A DNA stretch of 64,000 bases from CAYPEL01 sp036479985 (GTDB taxonomy: Bacteria > Pseudomonadota > Gammaproteobacteria > DSM-19610): positions 2,232,001 through 2,296,000 of the forward strand of contig CBDDAF010000003.1 of the NCBI GenBank assembly GCA_965224815.1, given 5' to 3'. Made by a program: the position numbers and the translations under genes. Of this stretch, positions 34,684 to 43,056 are shown in pieces. The notes beneath the pieces were generated by a model that worked only from the letters and a program-made list of their open reading frames with translations, was not told the DNA's origin and ran no database searches. The first letter of the stretch is position 1, and every line of letters begins with the position of its first letter.

Positions 34684-37533
34684 ATGCAAATTTCAAATTG
34701 TTTTAAAGGATTAATTGGTTTGGTATTGGCAGGGATGCTGCCTCTTCAGGTGCAATCAGCCGCCCTGTTTCCCGGTAAAGTATTTTCAGTAGGATCAAAT
34801 CCTGAATCTGTGACTAGTGCGGATTTCAACGGTGATGGCAAGGCCGATTTGGCCGTTGCTAGCCGTGATACTAACGACGTCAGTGTGCTATTGGGTGATG
34901 GGGCATCTGGCTTTGCTGCAGCGGTCAGCTATGCGGCTGGGGCGGCTCCAGAATTTATTTCAAATGCAGATTTCAATGCCGATGGCAATATAGACCTGGT
35001 GGTGGCTAACCAGGGTTCGGATAACGTCAGCGTATTGTTGGGTAATGGTGCAGGTGGATTTTCCAGCGCAGCAAACTTCGCTGTGGGTTTAGTGCCTTTC
35101 TCTATTACGAGTGCAGATTTTAACGGTGATGGTGATGCAGATATAGCGGTGGCGAACCGTGGAGATATTATTAACGGTGGTGGCGACATCAGTGTGTTAT
35201 TAGGTGATGGCACGGGTAACTTTTCAGCTGCTGTTAGCTTTGCAGCAGGAACAAGCCCTTTTTCAATCACCCACGCGGATTTCAATAAAGACGGTAACAT
35301 TGATCTGGCTGTAGCGAATAGTGGTACCGATGATATTGGTATGCTGCTAGGCGATGGCACAGGTGGCTTTGCCGCTGCAGTAACTTTTGTAGTAGGCACG
35401 AAACCGGAATCCATTATAAGTGCAGATTTTAACGCTGATGGTAACCCGGATCTGGCTGTCGCAAATCTTAATTCCAATAATGTTAGCGTGCTGCTGGGCG
35501 ATGGTGTGGGTAGTTTTTCTAGCACAGTAAATTTTTCAGTAGGGTCAGGTCCGGAATCTATTATCAGTACGGATTTAGATGGTGATGGCCATTTAGATTT
35601 GGTTGTGGCTAATCAGTTTTCCAAAGATGTCAGTGTGTTGTTGGGGGATGGTGTGGGTGGCTTTGCAGCTAAAGTTAATTTCGTTGCAGGTTCGGGCCCC
35701 GCCTCTGTTGTGAGTGCTGATTTTGATTCGGATGGCACATTAGATTTGGCCGTGGCAAACCGTACAACCAATGATGTTGGTGTTCTATTGGGTGATGGTC
35801 AGGGCGGGTTCGCGGCCGCCATGAGTTTTATAGCAGGCGCAAAACCGGCGTCTATTACTAATGCGGATTTTGATGGTGATGGTGTATTAGATATTGCAGT
35901 CGCGAACAATAATTCCAATGACGTCAGTGTGCTTTTGAATAATGGTGCGGGTGGATTTCCAACTGCCACGAACTTTCCGGTTGGAACGAACCCTGTTTCT
36001 GTAACGAGCGAGGATTTCAATGCCGACGGTAATGCGGATTTAGCTGTGGCAAATCTTACATCCAATGATATCAGTGTGCTGCTGGGTGATGGTGCAGGGG
36101 GCTTTACTGCTGCGGTGAGCTTTGTTGTAGGCATGAACCCTCTCTCAATTACAAATGCAGATTTCAATGCCGATGGCAATGTAGATTTGGTGGTTGTTAA
36201 TCAGTTGTCCGATAACGTTAGCGTGCTGTTAGGGGATGGTGCTGGAAGTTTTTCAACTGCGGTAAATTTCTCGGTTGGAATGATGCCTTCTTCCGTCATA
36301 AGTGTTGATATTAACGCTGACGGTAAAGCAGACTTGGCGGTATCAAATCAAAACTCTAACGACGTCAGTGTGTTGTTGGGAGACGGTACAGGCGGTTTTG
36401 CAGTTGCAGTTAATGTTGCTGCAGGTGTTTCTCCTTCCTCTATTGAAAGTGGATTTTTCAATGCAGATGGAAACGTGGATCTGGCTGTAGCAAATAAGTC
36501 ATCCAATACTGTGAGTGTGTTGTTAGGCGATGGTATTGGGAGCTTTGCCGCTGCGGTTAACTTTGCTGTGGGTATAACACCTGCTTCTGTCATAAGTGCA
36601 GACTTTGATGTGGATGGTAACGCTGATCTGGCGGTAACGAATCGTTCATCAGGTAATGTTAGCGTCTTGTTGGGTGATGGTGCGGGCAGCTTTGCAAGCG
36701 CAGAGAATTTCATAACAGGCAGAATACCTGTTGCCATTACGCATGCAGATTTCAATGCAGATGGTAACGTGGATCTGGCAGTAGCAAATAATGGTTCAAG
36801 TAACCTGAGTGTATTATTGAATCAGTCGCCGGAAAGTATTCCGCCTAACGGGACAGTTATTATTAATGCAGGTATTACAGCGACAAATTCCACGGCAGTA
36901 ACCCTGACCTTAACCTGTGACGATGGCAATGGTTCAGGTTGTACTCAGATGCAGCTCTCAAATGACAATGTTAATTTCGATCCGTTAGTGGCTAATGCCA
37001 CTAGTTCAAGCTGGATGCTGACTGCTGGTGCAGAGGGTGTGCGCACTGTATATGCGCGCTTTGTGGATGCTGATGGGAACATATCTAACACTGTTAACGA
37101 TACTATTAGCCTGGATACGCTGGCACCTTCTGTGCCTGTTATTGCAGCACCCGCTGACAATACAGTTACCCAGGCGGTGGCCCAGCCGATCATTTCCGGT
37201 ACTGCGGAGGTCGATGCAGTTGTCACTGTGAGGGATGGAACAGATGTTCTGGGTATGGTGACAGCAACCGGCGGTAACTGGGGTCTGGCTGGTGGAGCTG
37301 TGCTTAGTGTAGGTGAGCACAGCTTTACAGCTGTTGCAACTGATCTGGCTGGCAATAGCAGTGCAGCCTCAGTTGGCGTGACTTATACGGTAGAGGCTCC
37401 AGCCTCGTCATCTGGTGGCGGCAGTGGGGGTGGCGGTTGTAACCACAGTCCAAAGTCCAGGTTTGATCCAATGATGATTCTGATGCTGTTGTTTTCTTTG
37501 GTCTACCTTGCAAGGCGTAGAAATCAAGCTTGA
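34684..37533 (+). CDS. FG-GAP/VCBS-repeat surface protein with GGGGC...FDP sorting signal
   Basis: 949 residues from the ATG at 34684, which has GGAGAG upstream and opens a signal peptide (MQISNCFKGLIGLVLAGMLPLQVQSA). Fourteen tandem repeats of about 49 residues follow, each with a Ca-binding-like DFNxDGxxDLAVAN and VSVLLGDGxGxF. Fourteen blades would make two seven-bladed propellers. Then come Ig-like/Big-type segments (about 715-900), a Ser/Gly stretch, and a C-terminal tripartite signal: GGGGC, SRFDP, a hydrophobic helix and RRR. The same signal ends the subtilase at 45534. Probably exported to the cell surface for adhesion or binding. Confidence 0.88.
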   Translation: MQISNCFKGLIGLVLAGMLPLQVQSAALFPGKVFSVGSNPESVTSADFNGDGKADLAVASRDTNDVSVLLGDGASGFAAAVSYAAGAAPEFISNADFNADGNIDLVVANQGSDNVSVLLGNGAGGFSSAANFAVGLVPFSITSADFNGDGDADIAVANRGDIINGGGDISVLLGDGTGNFSAAVSFAAGTSPFSITHADFNKDGNIDLAVANSGTDDIGMLLGDGTGGFAAAVTFVVGTKPESIISADFNADGNPDLAVANLNSNNVSVLLGDGVGSFSSTVNFSVGSGPESIISTDLDGDGHLDLVVANQFSKDVSVLLGDGVGGFAAKVNFVAGSGPASVVSADFDSDGTLDLAVANRTTNDVGVLLGDGQGGFAAAMSFIAGAKPASITNADFDGDGVLDIAVANNNSNDVSVLLNNGAGGFPTATNFPVGTNPVSVTSEDFNADGNADLAVANLTSNDISVLLGDGAGGFTAAVSFVVGMNPLSITNADFNADGNVDLVVVNQLSDNVSVLLGDGAGSFSTAVNFSVGMMPSSVISVDINADGKADLAVSNQNSNDVSVLLGDGTGGFAVAVNVAAGVSPSSIESGFFNADGNVDLAVANKSSNTVSVLLGDGIGSFAAAVNFAVGITPASVISADFDVDGNADLAVTNRSSGNVSVLLGDGAGSFASAENFITGRIPVAITHADFNADGNVDLAVANNGSSNLSVLLNQSPESIPPNGTVIINAGITATNSTAVTLTLTCDDGNGSGCTQMQLSNDNVNFDPLVANATSSSWMLTAGAEGVRTVYARFVDADGNISNTVNDTISLDTLAPSVPVIAAPADNTVTQAVAQPIISGTAEVDAVVTVRDGTDVLGMVTATGGNWGLAGGAVLSVGEHSFTAVATDLAGNSSAASVGVTYTVEAPASSSGGGSGGGGCNHSPKSRFDPMMILMLLFSLVYLARRRNQA

Positions 37534-37623
37534 AAATATCAAGTCAGTACTGAAATTAGAAGAGGTTTTTTCGCATAGTCGAAACTGTGTATACTGCTTG
37601 CACAGCCAATAAAGGATAAAAAA

Positions 37624-38178
37624 ATGATTGATGATTTTGCGAAAAGCTATCTCAGTATCATTGAAAATATCGGAGAAGATCCGCAGCGTGAAGGATTATT
37701 AAAAACACCTGAACGCGCCGCCAAGGCGATGGCCTTTTTAACCAAAGGCTATAATCAGAACCTGAAGGAAGTATTAAATAATGCGGTCTTTCCTTCTGAC
37801 AATGACCAGATGGTGATTGTAAAAGATATCGAATTGTATTCTCTCTGCGAACACCATCTTTTACCCTTTATTGGCAAGGCGCACGTTGCCTATCTGCCTA
37901 AAGGTTCCGTTATAGGTTTGTCCAAAGTTGCACGTATTGTTGATATGTTTGCGCGGCGCTTGCAGATTCAGGAACAACTTACAACCCAAATTGCTAATGC
38001 GGTTCAAGAAGTGACTGGAGCGGCGGGTGTAGGTGTAGTGATTGAAGCTTCACACCTGTGCATGATGATGCGGGGTGTTGAAAAGCAGAATTCGGAAACT
38101 GTGACATCCATGATGACCGGTGCCTTCCGGGAGAATTACCGCACCCGTACCGAGTTTCTTAAGCTGATAGGCAAATAA
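37624..38178 (+). CDS. folE: GTP cyclohydrolase I
   Basis: Converts GTP to 7,8-dihydroneopterin triphosphate, the first step to folate and pterins. 184 residues with the zinc ligands in LCEHHLLPFIGKAHVAYLP and HLCMMMRGVEK, and the IGLSKVARIVDMFARRLQIQEQLT block. An extended -10-like TGTGTATACT lies about 35 bp upstream (37586-37595) and AAAGGA precedes the ATG. Its stop overlaps the start of folX by one base, so the two are coupled. Confidence 0.95.
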   Translation: MIDDFAKSYLSIIENIGEDPQREGLLKTPERAAKAMAFLTKGYNQNLKEVLNNAVFPSDNDQMVIVKDIELYSLCEHHLLPFIGKAHVAYLPKGSVIGLSKVARIVDMFARRLQIQEQLTTQIANAVQEVTGAAGVGVVIEASHLCMMMRGVEKQNSETVTSMMTGAFRENYRTRTEFLKLIGK

Positions 38179-38528
38179 TGCTCACTATTCGCATCAGTAA
38201 TTTGCGTTTGCGCACCTATATTGGCTTCAACGAGGATGAGTTGGAAAAACGCCAGGATGTCGTGGTAAATGTTCGTTTTGACTACCTGGCTGAAAAAGCT
38301 GCCGACAGCGATGATGTTGAGTATGCGGTGAATTATAAAACGGTAACCAAGCAGATTATCTCCCTGGTCGAAAGCAACAAGTTCTTGTTGCTGGAAAAAC
38401 TGACCACAGAGGTGCTTGATTTAGTTATGGAAAATCCTCTGATCAAATATGCTGAAGTTCAGGTCGAAAAACCGCATGCCCTGCGTTTTGCGGATTCGGT
38501 TTCGGCGAGTTTGAGCGCCAACCGATAG
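38178..38528 (+). CDS. folX: Dihydroneopterin triphosphate 2'-epimerase (FolX-like)
   Basis: 116 residues of the FolB/FolX tunnelling fold. IRISNLRLRTYIGFNEDELEKRQDVVVNV, NYKTVTKQI, FLLLEKLTTEVLD and EVQVEKPHALRFADSVS follow E. coli FolX closely, more so than FolB (which usually lacks the LRLRTYIG..E.E..RQ pattern). FolX makes the monapterin branch used as a cofactor for aromatic hydroxylases. The one-base overlap with folE supports a shared pathway. FolB function cannot be fully excluded. Confidence 0.85.
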   Translation: MLTIRISNLRLRTYIGFNEDELEKRQDVVVNVRFDYLAEKAADSDDVEYAVNYKTVTKQIISLVESNKFLLLEKLTTEVLDLVMENPLIKYAEVQVEKPHALRFADSVSASLSANR

Positions 38529-38563
38529 CCCCTCCTTAACCAGGGTTTCTGGTTAAATACTAA

Positions 38564-38579
38564 CCACTATATGTTGTGT
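38564..38579. promoter_or_regulatory. Candidate NrdR box 1
   Basis: CCACTATATGTTGTGT fits the NrdR box pattern ACACWATATATWGTGT at most positions. It lies 265 bp before the nrdJa start. Confidence 0.55.
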
Positions 38580-38742
38580 CTGGCATTTTGGGCCATTAGT
38601 TTGCTGATAATGCCTTATATTCTCGCATTTTATGCGCTTGAATGAATATAAGTAAATGAAATTATTATAATAATTATATATGGCATTAAATGGATTTGAT
38701 GCTTGACAGGCCTGCCTGATGGGCATAATCTTATTCTTCTAA

Positions 38743-38758
38743 ACACAATATCTAGTAG
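38743..38758. promoter_or_regulatory. Candidate NrdR box 2
   Basis: ACACAATATCTAGTAG fits the NrdR box core (CAATATCTAG). It lies 85 bp before nrdJa and 179 bp from box 1. A direct repeat AGGCCTGCC (38708-38716 and 38757-38765) brackets it. The 315-bp region has no other visible element; no cobalamin riboswitch was recognised. Confidence 0.6.
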
Positions 38759-38843
38759 GCCTGCCAATAAACACATACAAGTCATTGAATGTGGGGTTTC
38801 TACACTTAAAGAATAAATACCGCCCTTGGAGGGATAACGCACT

Positions 38844-40994
38844 ATGACCGCTCAGCTGAAATCAGTGGCCAGCAGCAGTACCGGCATTCCTATGCAGGCT
38901 GCTTCTATGGATATTTGGGATATGAAATACCGGCTCAAGACCAAGGACGGTGACGCCATCGATAAAACGGTTGATGATACTTATCAGCGGGTGGCAAAAG
39001 CGCTTGCCGAGGTCGAAGTGACGCCGGAAAAACGCGAACACTGGCATCAGCAGTTTCTTTGGGCATTACGACACGGTGCTATTCCAGCTGGACGGATTAC
39101 GTCCAATGCCGGTGCGCTGAAACACAAACCAGCAACCTCCACAATAAACTGTACCGTATCCGGTGCGATCCATGATTCCATGGACAATATCCTCGAGCGT
39201 GTTCACGAAGCCGGCCTTACCTTGAAAGCGGGATGTGGTATCGGTTACGAATATTCGACGCTGCGGCCAAAAGGTGCTTACGTGTCTGGCGCCGGTGCCT
39301 ATACATCAGGTCCACTGTCGTTCATGGATATCTATGACAAGATGTGTTTTACCGTCTCCTCCGCAGGTGGGCGCCGTGGTGCGCAAATGGCAACCTTCGA
39401 TGTCGGCCATCCTGACGTCATGGATTTTATTCGCGCCAAGCGTGAAGCCGGCCGTCTGCGTCAGTTCAATTTGTCGTTACTGATAACGCAGGAATTCATG
39501 GATGCCGTGAGTAAGGATGCCGAATGGAAACTGGCATTTCCGGTGACCGAACACGAAGTCAAAACAGATGGCCTGGACATTTTCAATGCGGATGAAGTGA
39601 TCTGGCGCGACTGGCCCGTCAAGGACAATTATCTGCAGGATGATACGGGCCTGGTGGCGTGTAAAGTCTATAAGACTATTCGGGCGCAGCATCTGTGGGA
39701 CATGATCATGACGTCTACCTATGACTTTGCCGAGCCGGGTTTCATTCTCATCGACAAAGTCAATGAAATGAACAACAACTGGTTCGACGAGGATATTCGT
39801 GCAACCAACCCTTGTGGCGAACAACCGTTACCACCCTATGGTTCCTGTCTGCTGGGTTCGGTGAATCTGACTAAATTTGTGCGCCAGCCGTTTACTGAAG
39901 AAGCTGAATTCGATTGGGAAGAATTTTGTAAGGTTGTGGCGATTTTCACACGCATGCTCGATAACGTGGTTGAAATAAACGGCTTGCCACTGGAGCAACA
40001 ACAGGATGAAATTCTGCGCAAGCGTCGGCACGGCATGGGCTTTCTGGGTCTGGGTTCAACCCTGACCATGTTGCAAAGTAAATATGGTTCTGAAGTCTCG
40101 GTTGAGTTTGCTGAGCGGGTGAGCCGCGAACTGGCATTGACGGGTTGGCATACTGCTTTGCAACTGGCGCAGGAAAAAGGACCAGCGCCTATTATGGATG
40201 AAATATTTAAGGTGACCGCCGAGATGCTGCGTAAGCGGCCAGAAATGGAGCGCGATGGTTTCCGGATCGGAGATCAGGTGCCGGGCAAAGTGTTGCATGC
40301 ACGTTATAGTCATTATATGAAACGTGTTGCTACAGTAGCGCCTGAGTTGGTCGAGCAACTGGCGGAAACCGGTGCGCGTTTTACTCACCATTCATCGATT
40401 GCACCGACCGGCACTATTTCACTGTCATTAGCTAATAATGCCAGTAATGGAATAGAACCCAGTTTTGCGCATCATTATTTCCGCAATATTATCCGCGAAG
40501 GTAAGAAGAGCAAGGAGAAGGTTGGCGTTTATTCTTTTGAATTGCTCGCCTACCGTGAATTGATCAATGCTGATGCGATGCCATTTAGTGATAATGAAGC
40601 GGAGAAGTTGCCAGATTATTTTATCGCCGCAGATGATATTACGCCAAAAGAACACGTCGATATCCAGGCGGCCTCGCAGAAGTGGGTGGATTCCTCAATT
40701 TCGAAAACCGCCAATGTACCAACCGATTTTCCGTTTGAAGATTTCAAGGATATTTACCGGTATGCCTATCACAAAGGTCTGAAGGGTTGTACGACGTTCC
40801 GTTTTAATCCTGAAGCTTTCCAGGGTGTGCTGGTCAAAGAGAAAGACCTGGAAAATACAACCTATCAATTTACCCTGGATGACGGTTCAACCGTTGAAGT
40901 CAAGGGTAATGAAGAAATCGAATATGACGGCGAAATGCATACCGCCGCTAATCTTTATGACGCATTGAAAGAAGGGTATTACGGCAAGTTTTAA
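38844..40994 (+). CDS. nrdJa: Cobalamin-dependent (class II) ribonucleotide reductase, large part
   Basis: Reduces ribonucleotides to deoxyribonucleotides using adenosylcobalamin, with or without oxygen. 716 residues with the alpha/beta-barrel core: AGRITSNAG, AGCGIGYEYSTLRPKGA, the catalytic NPCGEQPLPPYGSCLLGSVNL (Cys near 324), RKRRHGMGFLG, IAPTGTISLSLANNASNGIEP and the late KTANVPTDFPFEDFKDIY...GLKGCTTFR. It ends before the C-terminal redox tail, which is encoded by the next gene. GGAGGG precedes the ATG. Split class II enzymes of this kind are known from Pseudomonas (nrdJa-nrdJb). Confidence 0.93.
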   Translation: MTAQLKSVASSSTGIPMQAASMDIWDMKYRLKTKDGDAIDKTVDDTYQRVAKALAEVEVTPEKREHWHQQFLWALRHGAIPAGRITSNAGALKHKPATSTINCTVSGAIHDSMDNILERVHEAGLTLKAGCGIGYEYSTLRPKGAYVSGAGAYTSGPLSFMDIYDKMCFTVSSAGGRRGAQMATFDVGHPDVMDFIRAKREAGRLRQFNLSLLITQEFMDAVSKDAEWKLAFPVTEHEVKTDGLDIFNADEVIWRDWPVKDNYLQDDTGLVACKVYKTIRAQHLWDMIMTSTYDFAEPGFILIDKVNEMNNNWFDEDIRATNPCGEQPLPPYGSCLLGSVNLTKFVRQPFTEEAEFDWEEFCKVVAIFTRMLDNVVEINGLPLEQQQDEILRKRRHGMGFLGLGSTLTMLQSKYGSEVSVEFAERVSRELALTGWHTALQLAQEKGPAPIMDEIFKVTAEMLRKRPEMERDGFRIGDQVPGKVLHARYSHYMKRVATVAPELVEQLAETGARFTHHSSIAPTGTISLSLANNASNGIEPSFAHHYFRNIIREGKKSKEKVGVYSFELLAYRELINADAMPFSDNEAEKLPDYFIAADDITPKEHVDIQAASQKWVDSSISKTANVPTDFPFEDFKDIYRYAYHKGLKGCTTFRFNPEAFQGVLVKEKDLENTTYQFTLDDGSTVEVKGNEEIEYDGEMHTAANLYDALKEGYYGKF

Positions 40995-41012
40995 CTTGTT
41001 GTGGAGAAGCAT

Positions 41013-41726
41013 ATGGCTATTAAAATAGATAAGGCAATTGTAGGTTACGAAGTCGTTAAGGAAAAAGCAGGCAGTGATTCTTCGGAGCCTGCACATGCTG
41101 CGCCAATTGATCAGGAAGAGTCGCATGACGACAACGTGGTGCAATTACACGAGAAACTGAAACGGCCGGAAGTCCTGCTGGGTTCAACCTATAAAGTAAA
41201 AACCCCACTCTCCGAGCATGCGCTGTATGTGACGATTAATGATATTGTGCTTAATCAGGGTACTAAGCACGAACTGCGCCGTCCGTTTGAGGTGTTTATT
41301 AATTCCAAGAACATGGATCACTTTCAGTGGATTGTTGCGCTAACCCGTATTATTTCTGCGGTGTTTCGTAAGGGCGGTGATGTTACTTTCCTGGTTGAAG
41401 AGCTGCATTCGGTGTTTGATCCGAGAGGCGGTTATTTCAAGAAAGGCGGTAAGTATATGCCGTCACTGGTTGCGGAAATTGGTGACGCCATTGAAAGTCA
41501 TCTGCGTTTCATTGGTATGTTGAAAGACGATGAACCCGACGAGCATCAGCAGCGCTTGATTGATGAAAAACGCAGTGAATATGAAGATCGCATTACACGG
41601 CATCAAACGGATGAAAGTGACTTCCCGGCTGGTTCGCAACTGTGTAGCAAGTGTCAAACTAAAGCTATGATACAGATGGATGGTTGTCTGACCTGTCTGA
41701 ATTGTGGCGAGTCTAAATGCGGTTGA
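41013..41726 (+). CDS. nrdJb: Class II ribonucleotide reductase, C-terminal subunit NrdJb
   Basis: 237 residues from the ATG at 41013 (GGAG 5 bp upstream); an in-frame GTG at 41001 is less likely. The TSCPD-like domain (about 50-165; LYVTINDIVLNQGTKHELRRPFEVFINSKNMDHFQWIVALTRIISAVFRKGGD) and a C-terminal zinc-ribbon with two CxxC pairs (CSKCQT, CLTCLNCGESKC) match the tail of single-chain NrdJ. The terminal Cys pair would re-reduce the active site. It begins 18 bp after nrdJa, so both are one operon. Confidence 0.9.
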   Translation: MAIKIDKAIVGYEVVKEKAGSDSSEPAHAAPIDQEESHDDNVVQLHEKLKRPEVLLGSTYKVKTPLSEHALYVTINDIVLNQGTKHELRRPFEVFINSKNMDHFQWIVALTRIISAVFRKGGDVTFLVEELHSVFDPRGGYFKKGGKYMPSLVAEIGDAIESHLRFIGMLKDDEPDEHQQRLIDEKRSEYEDRITRHQTDESDFPAGSQLCSKCQTKAMIQMDGCLTCLNCGESKCG

Positions 41727-41825
41727 AGTAGGGTAGAAAAATAAAAGTTGATGTGCCAGAAATCTGTCATCGACAGATGTAACTGACATATGTAGTTAAG
41801 TCAGACCGGAGGAGAAAAAACAAGT

Positions 41826-42059
41826 ATGTTAGTGCACAAGCCGATTCCCGGGTATTGGTATGCCAATATCAAGGGGCAGTTAATGCAGGTTCGAGCGGTA
41901 CTTTACAAAGGCACCAAGGCAAGTCGTACAATTCTTGAATATATAAATGGACGGCGCGAAGTCATCGCAATTGACGATTGGTACCGGTTGGAATTGTCGT
42001 TACATTCGCCGGGAATTGATCAACGCCGCAACCGCAACCGGCGTGGCCAGGCTGAGTAA
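41826..42059 (+). CDS. Small conserved-looking hypothetical protein (77 aa)
   Basis: GGAGGAG lies 11 bases before the ATG. The sequence MLVHKPIPGYWYANIKGQLMQVRAVLYKGTKASRTILEYINGRREVIAIDDWYRL looks like a small SH3-like or Tudor-like beta barrel followed by a basic tail (RRNRNRRGQ). No family was recognised. The end overlaps the start region of the alpha/beta hydrolase gene, so the two are probably translated from one message. Confidence 0.6.
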   Translation: MLVHKPIPGYWYANIKGQLMQVRAVLYKGTKASRTILEYINGRREVIAIDDWYRLELSLHSPGIDQRRNRNRRGQAE

Positions 42060-42669
42060 TTCTAGTCTTATAGAAGGCTCGGCAGGCAAGATACAACTGG
42101 TCGTTGATGAGCCGGGTCAGGATGCTCAAGCCTTGGCTATCATCTGTCACCCGCATACCCAACATGGTGGCACACTTTCCAATAAGGTCGTTCATCAGAT
42201 TGCCCGGACTTTTACTGCATTAAATGCAGTTACTGTGCGTTTTAATTTTCGTGGTGCGGGCGACAGTGAGGGCCATTATGACAGCGGCGTGGGTGAGGTT
42301 GATGACCTTACCCGGGTGGTAAATTGGGCGCGTAACCGGTGGCCAGGTGTTCCCTTCTGGTTGGCAGGCTTTTCGTTTGGTGCTTATGTTGGGCTCAAGG
42401 CTGCAAAGGCACTTGCGCCTGACTGGTTAGTGAGCATTGCACCACCCGTTAATCTTTACGATTTTGATTCTGTCTGTGTGAAAACACCGAACTGGTTGTT
42501 GATTCAGGGGAGTGATGATGAAATTGTTCCAGTCAGTGATGTGCTAGCCTGGGCAGAGGGATTACAGCGACAGCCCCAGATTGAGATTGTGCCAGAGGCG
42601 GGTCACTTTTTTCATGGCCGCCTGAATCTGATCAGAGATCAGTTGATGGTAAATGCGCCCCGGTTTTGA
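42043..42669 (+). CDS. Alpha/beta hydrolase of the YsdB/COG2945 type
   Basis: About 208 residues from a GTG at 42043; longer in-frame starts would run far into the small upstream gene. The core AIICHPHTQHGGTLSNKVVHQIARTF, VRFNFRGAGDSEGHYDSGVGEVDD, LAGFSFGAYVGLKAA (nucleophile Ser in GFSFG), SDDEIVP (Asp) and EAGHFFHGRL (His) form an intact catalytic triad. The HPH and FNFRG-GxSEG motifs match COG2945. Substrate unknown. The start codon is uncertain. Confidence 0.82.
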   Translation: MARLSNSSLIEGSAGKIQLVVDEPGQDAQALAIICHPHTQHGGTLSNKVVHQIARTFTALNAVTVRFNFRGAGDSEGHYDSGVGEVDDLTRVVNWARNRWPGVPFWLAGFSFGAYVGLKAAKALAPDWLVSIAPPVNLYDFDSVCVKTPNWLLIQGSDDEIVPVSDVLAWAEGLQRQPQIEIVPEAGHFFHGRLNLIRDQLMVNAPRF

Positions 42670-42848
42670 TCCTGCTGATCGTGTAGTTTCTCAACAAATT
42701 TAAACACATCATTTGCTGATTTAAAGGTTTTTGCTTGTGCGTGTTGATCGATGAGGCAGGTCCAGTAGGCAGGGATAGCATTCCCTTTGTAGACGGGTCG
42801 CGCGGTAACAGCAAAACCATTAATCGTTTTTTCTACTTTTGCAGTCAT
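42639..42848 (-). CDS. Small hypothetical protein (69 aa)
   Basis: ATG at 42848 with GGTGGAG just upstream. TVNGF-like ATINGFAVTARPVYKGNAIPAYWTCLID suggests a short beta-strand domain and the tail is helical (SANDVFKFVEKLHDQQ). It overlaps the 3' end of the hydrolase gene by 31 bp in convergent orientation. It has no known family; reality is supported by the ribosome site and protein-like composition only. Confidence 0.5.
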   Translation of the reverse strand: MTAKVEKTINGFAVTARPVYKGNAIPAYWTCLIDQHAQAKTFKSANDVFKFVEKLHDQQDQNRGAFTIN

Positions 42849-43056
42849 GATCTCCACCTGGCTCGATTAGGTCATTCTCTTAGCTTGGGTATACTACTAT
42901 CTATTGATCGAAGACGTCCGCTGGACATGTATCTATTACTTGCAACCCAAACAATTTCAGTATTGGCTTCAAGCGAAGTGGTTATTATCCAGTCTATGCA
43001 GTAATTGTATAATTTTACAGGCATAATAGTAGTCTGATAGTCAAACTACCGGTGTT

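Noticed and set aside
34929..36755. Several minus-strand frames across the FG-GAP repeats
   Set aside because: They mirror the repeat period and are rich in Pro/Ser/Thr; they are the antisense of the repeats.
34780..36830. Tandem repeat considered as a CRISPR-like array
   Set aside because: The unit is about 147 bp, continuous coding and translates to FG-GAP blades.
38529..38843. Cobalamin riboswitch before nrdJa
   Set aside because: No B12-box-like sequence or matching paired arms could be seen; NrdR-like boxes explain the region better.
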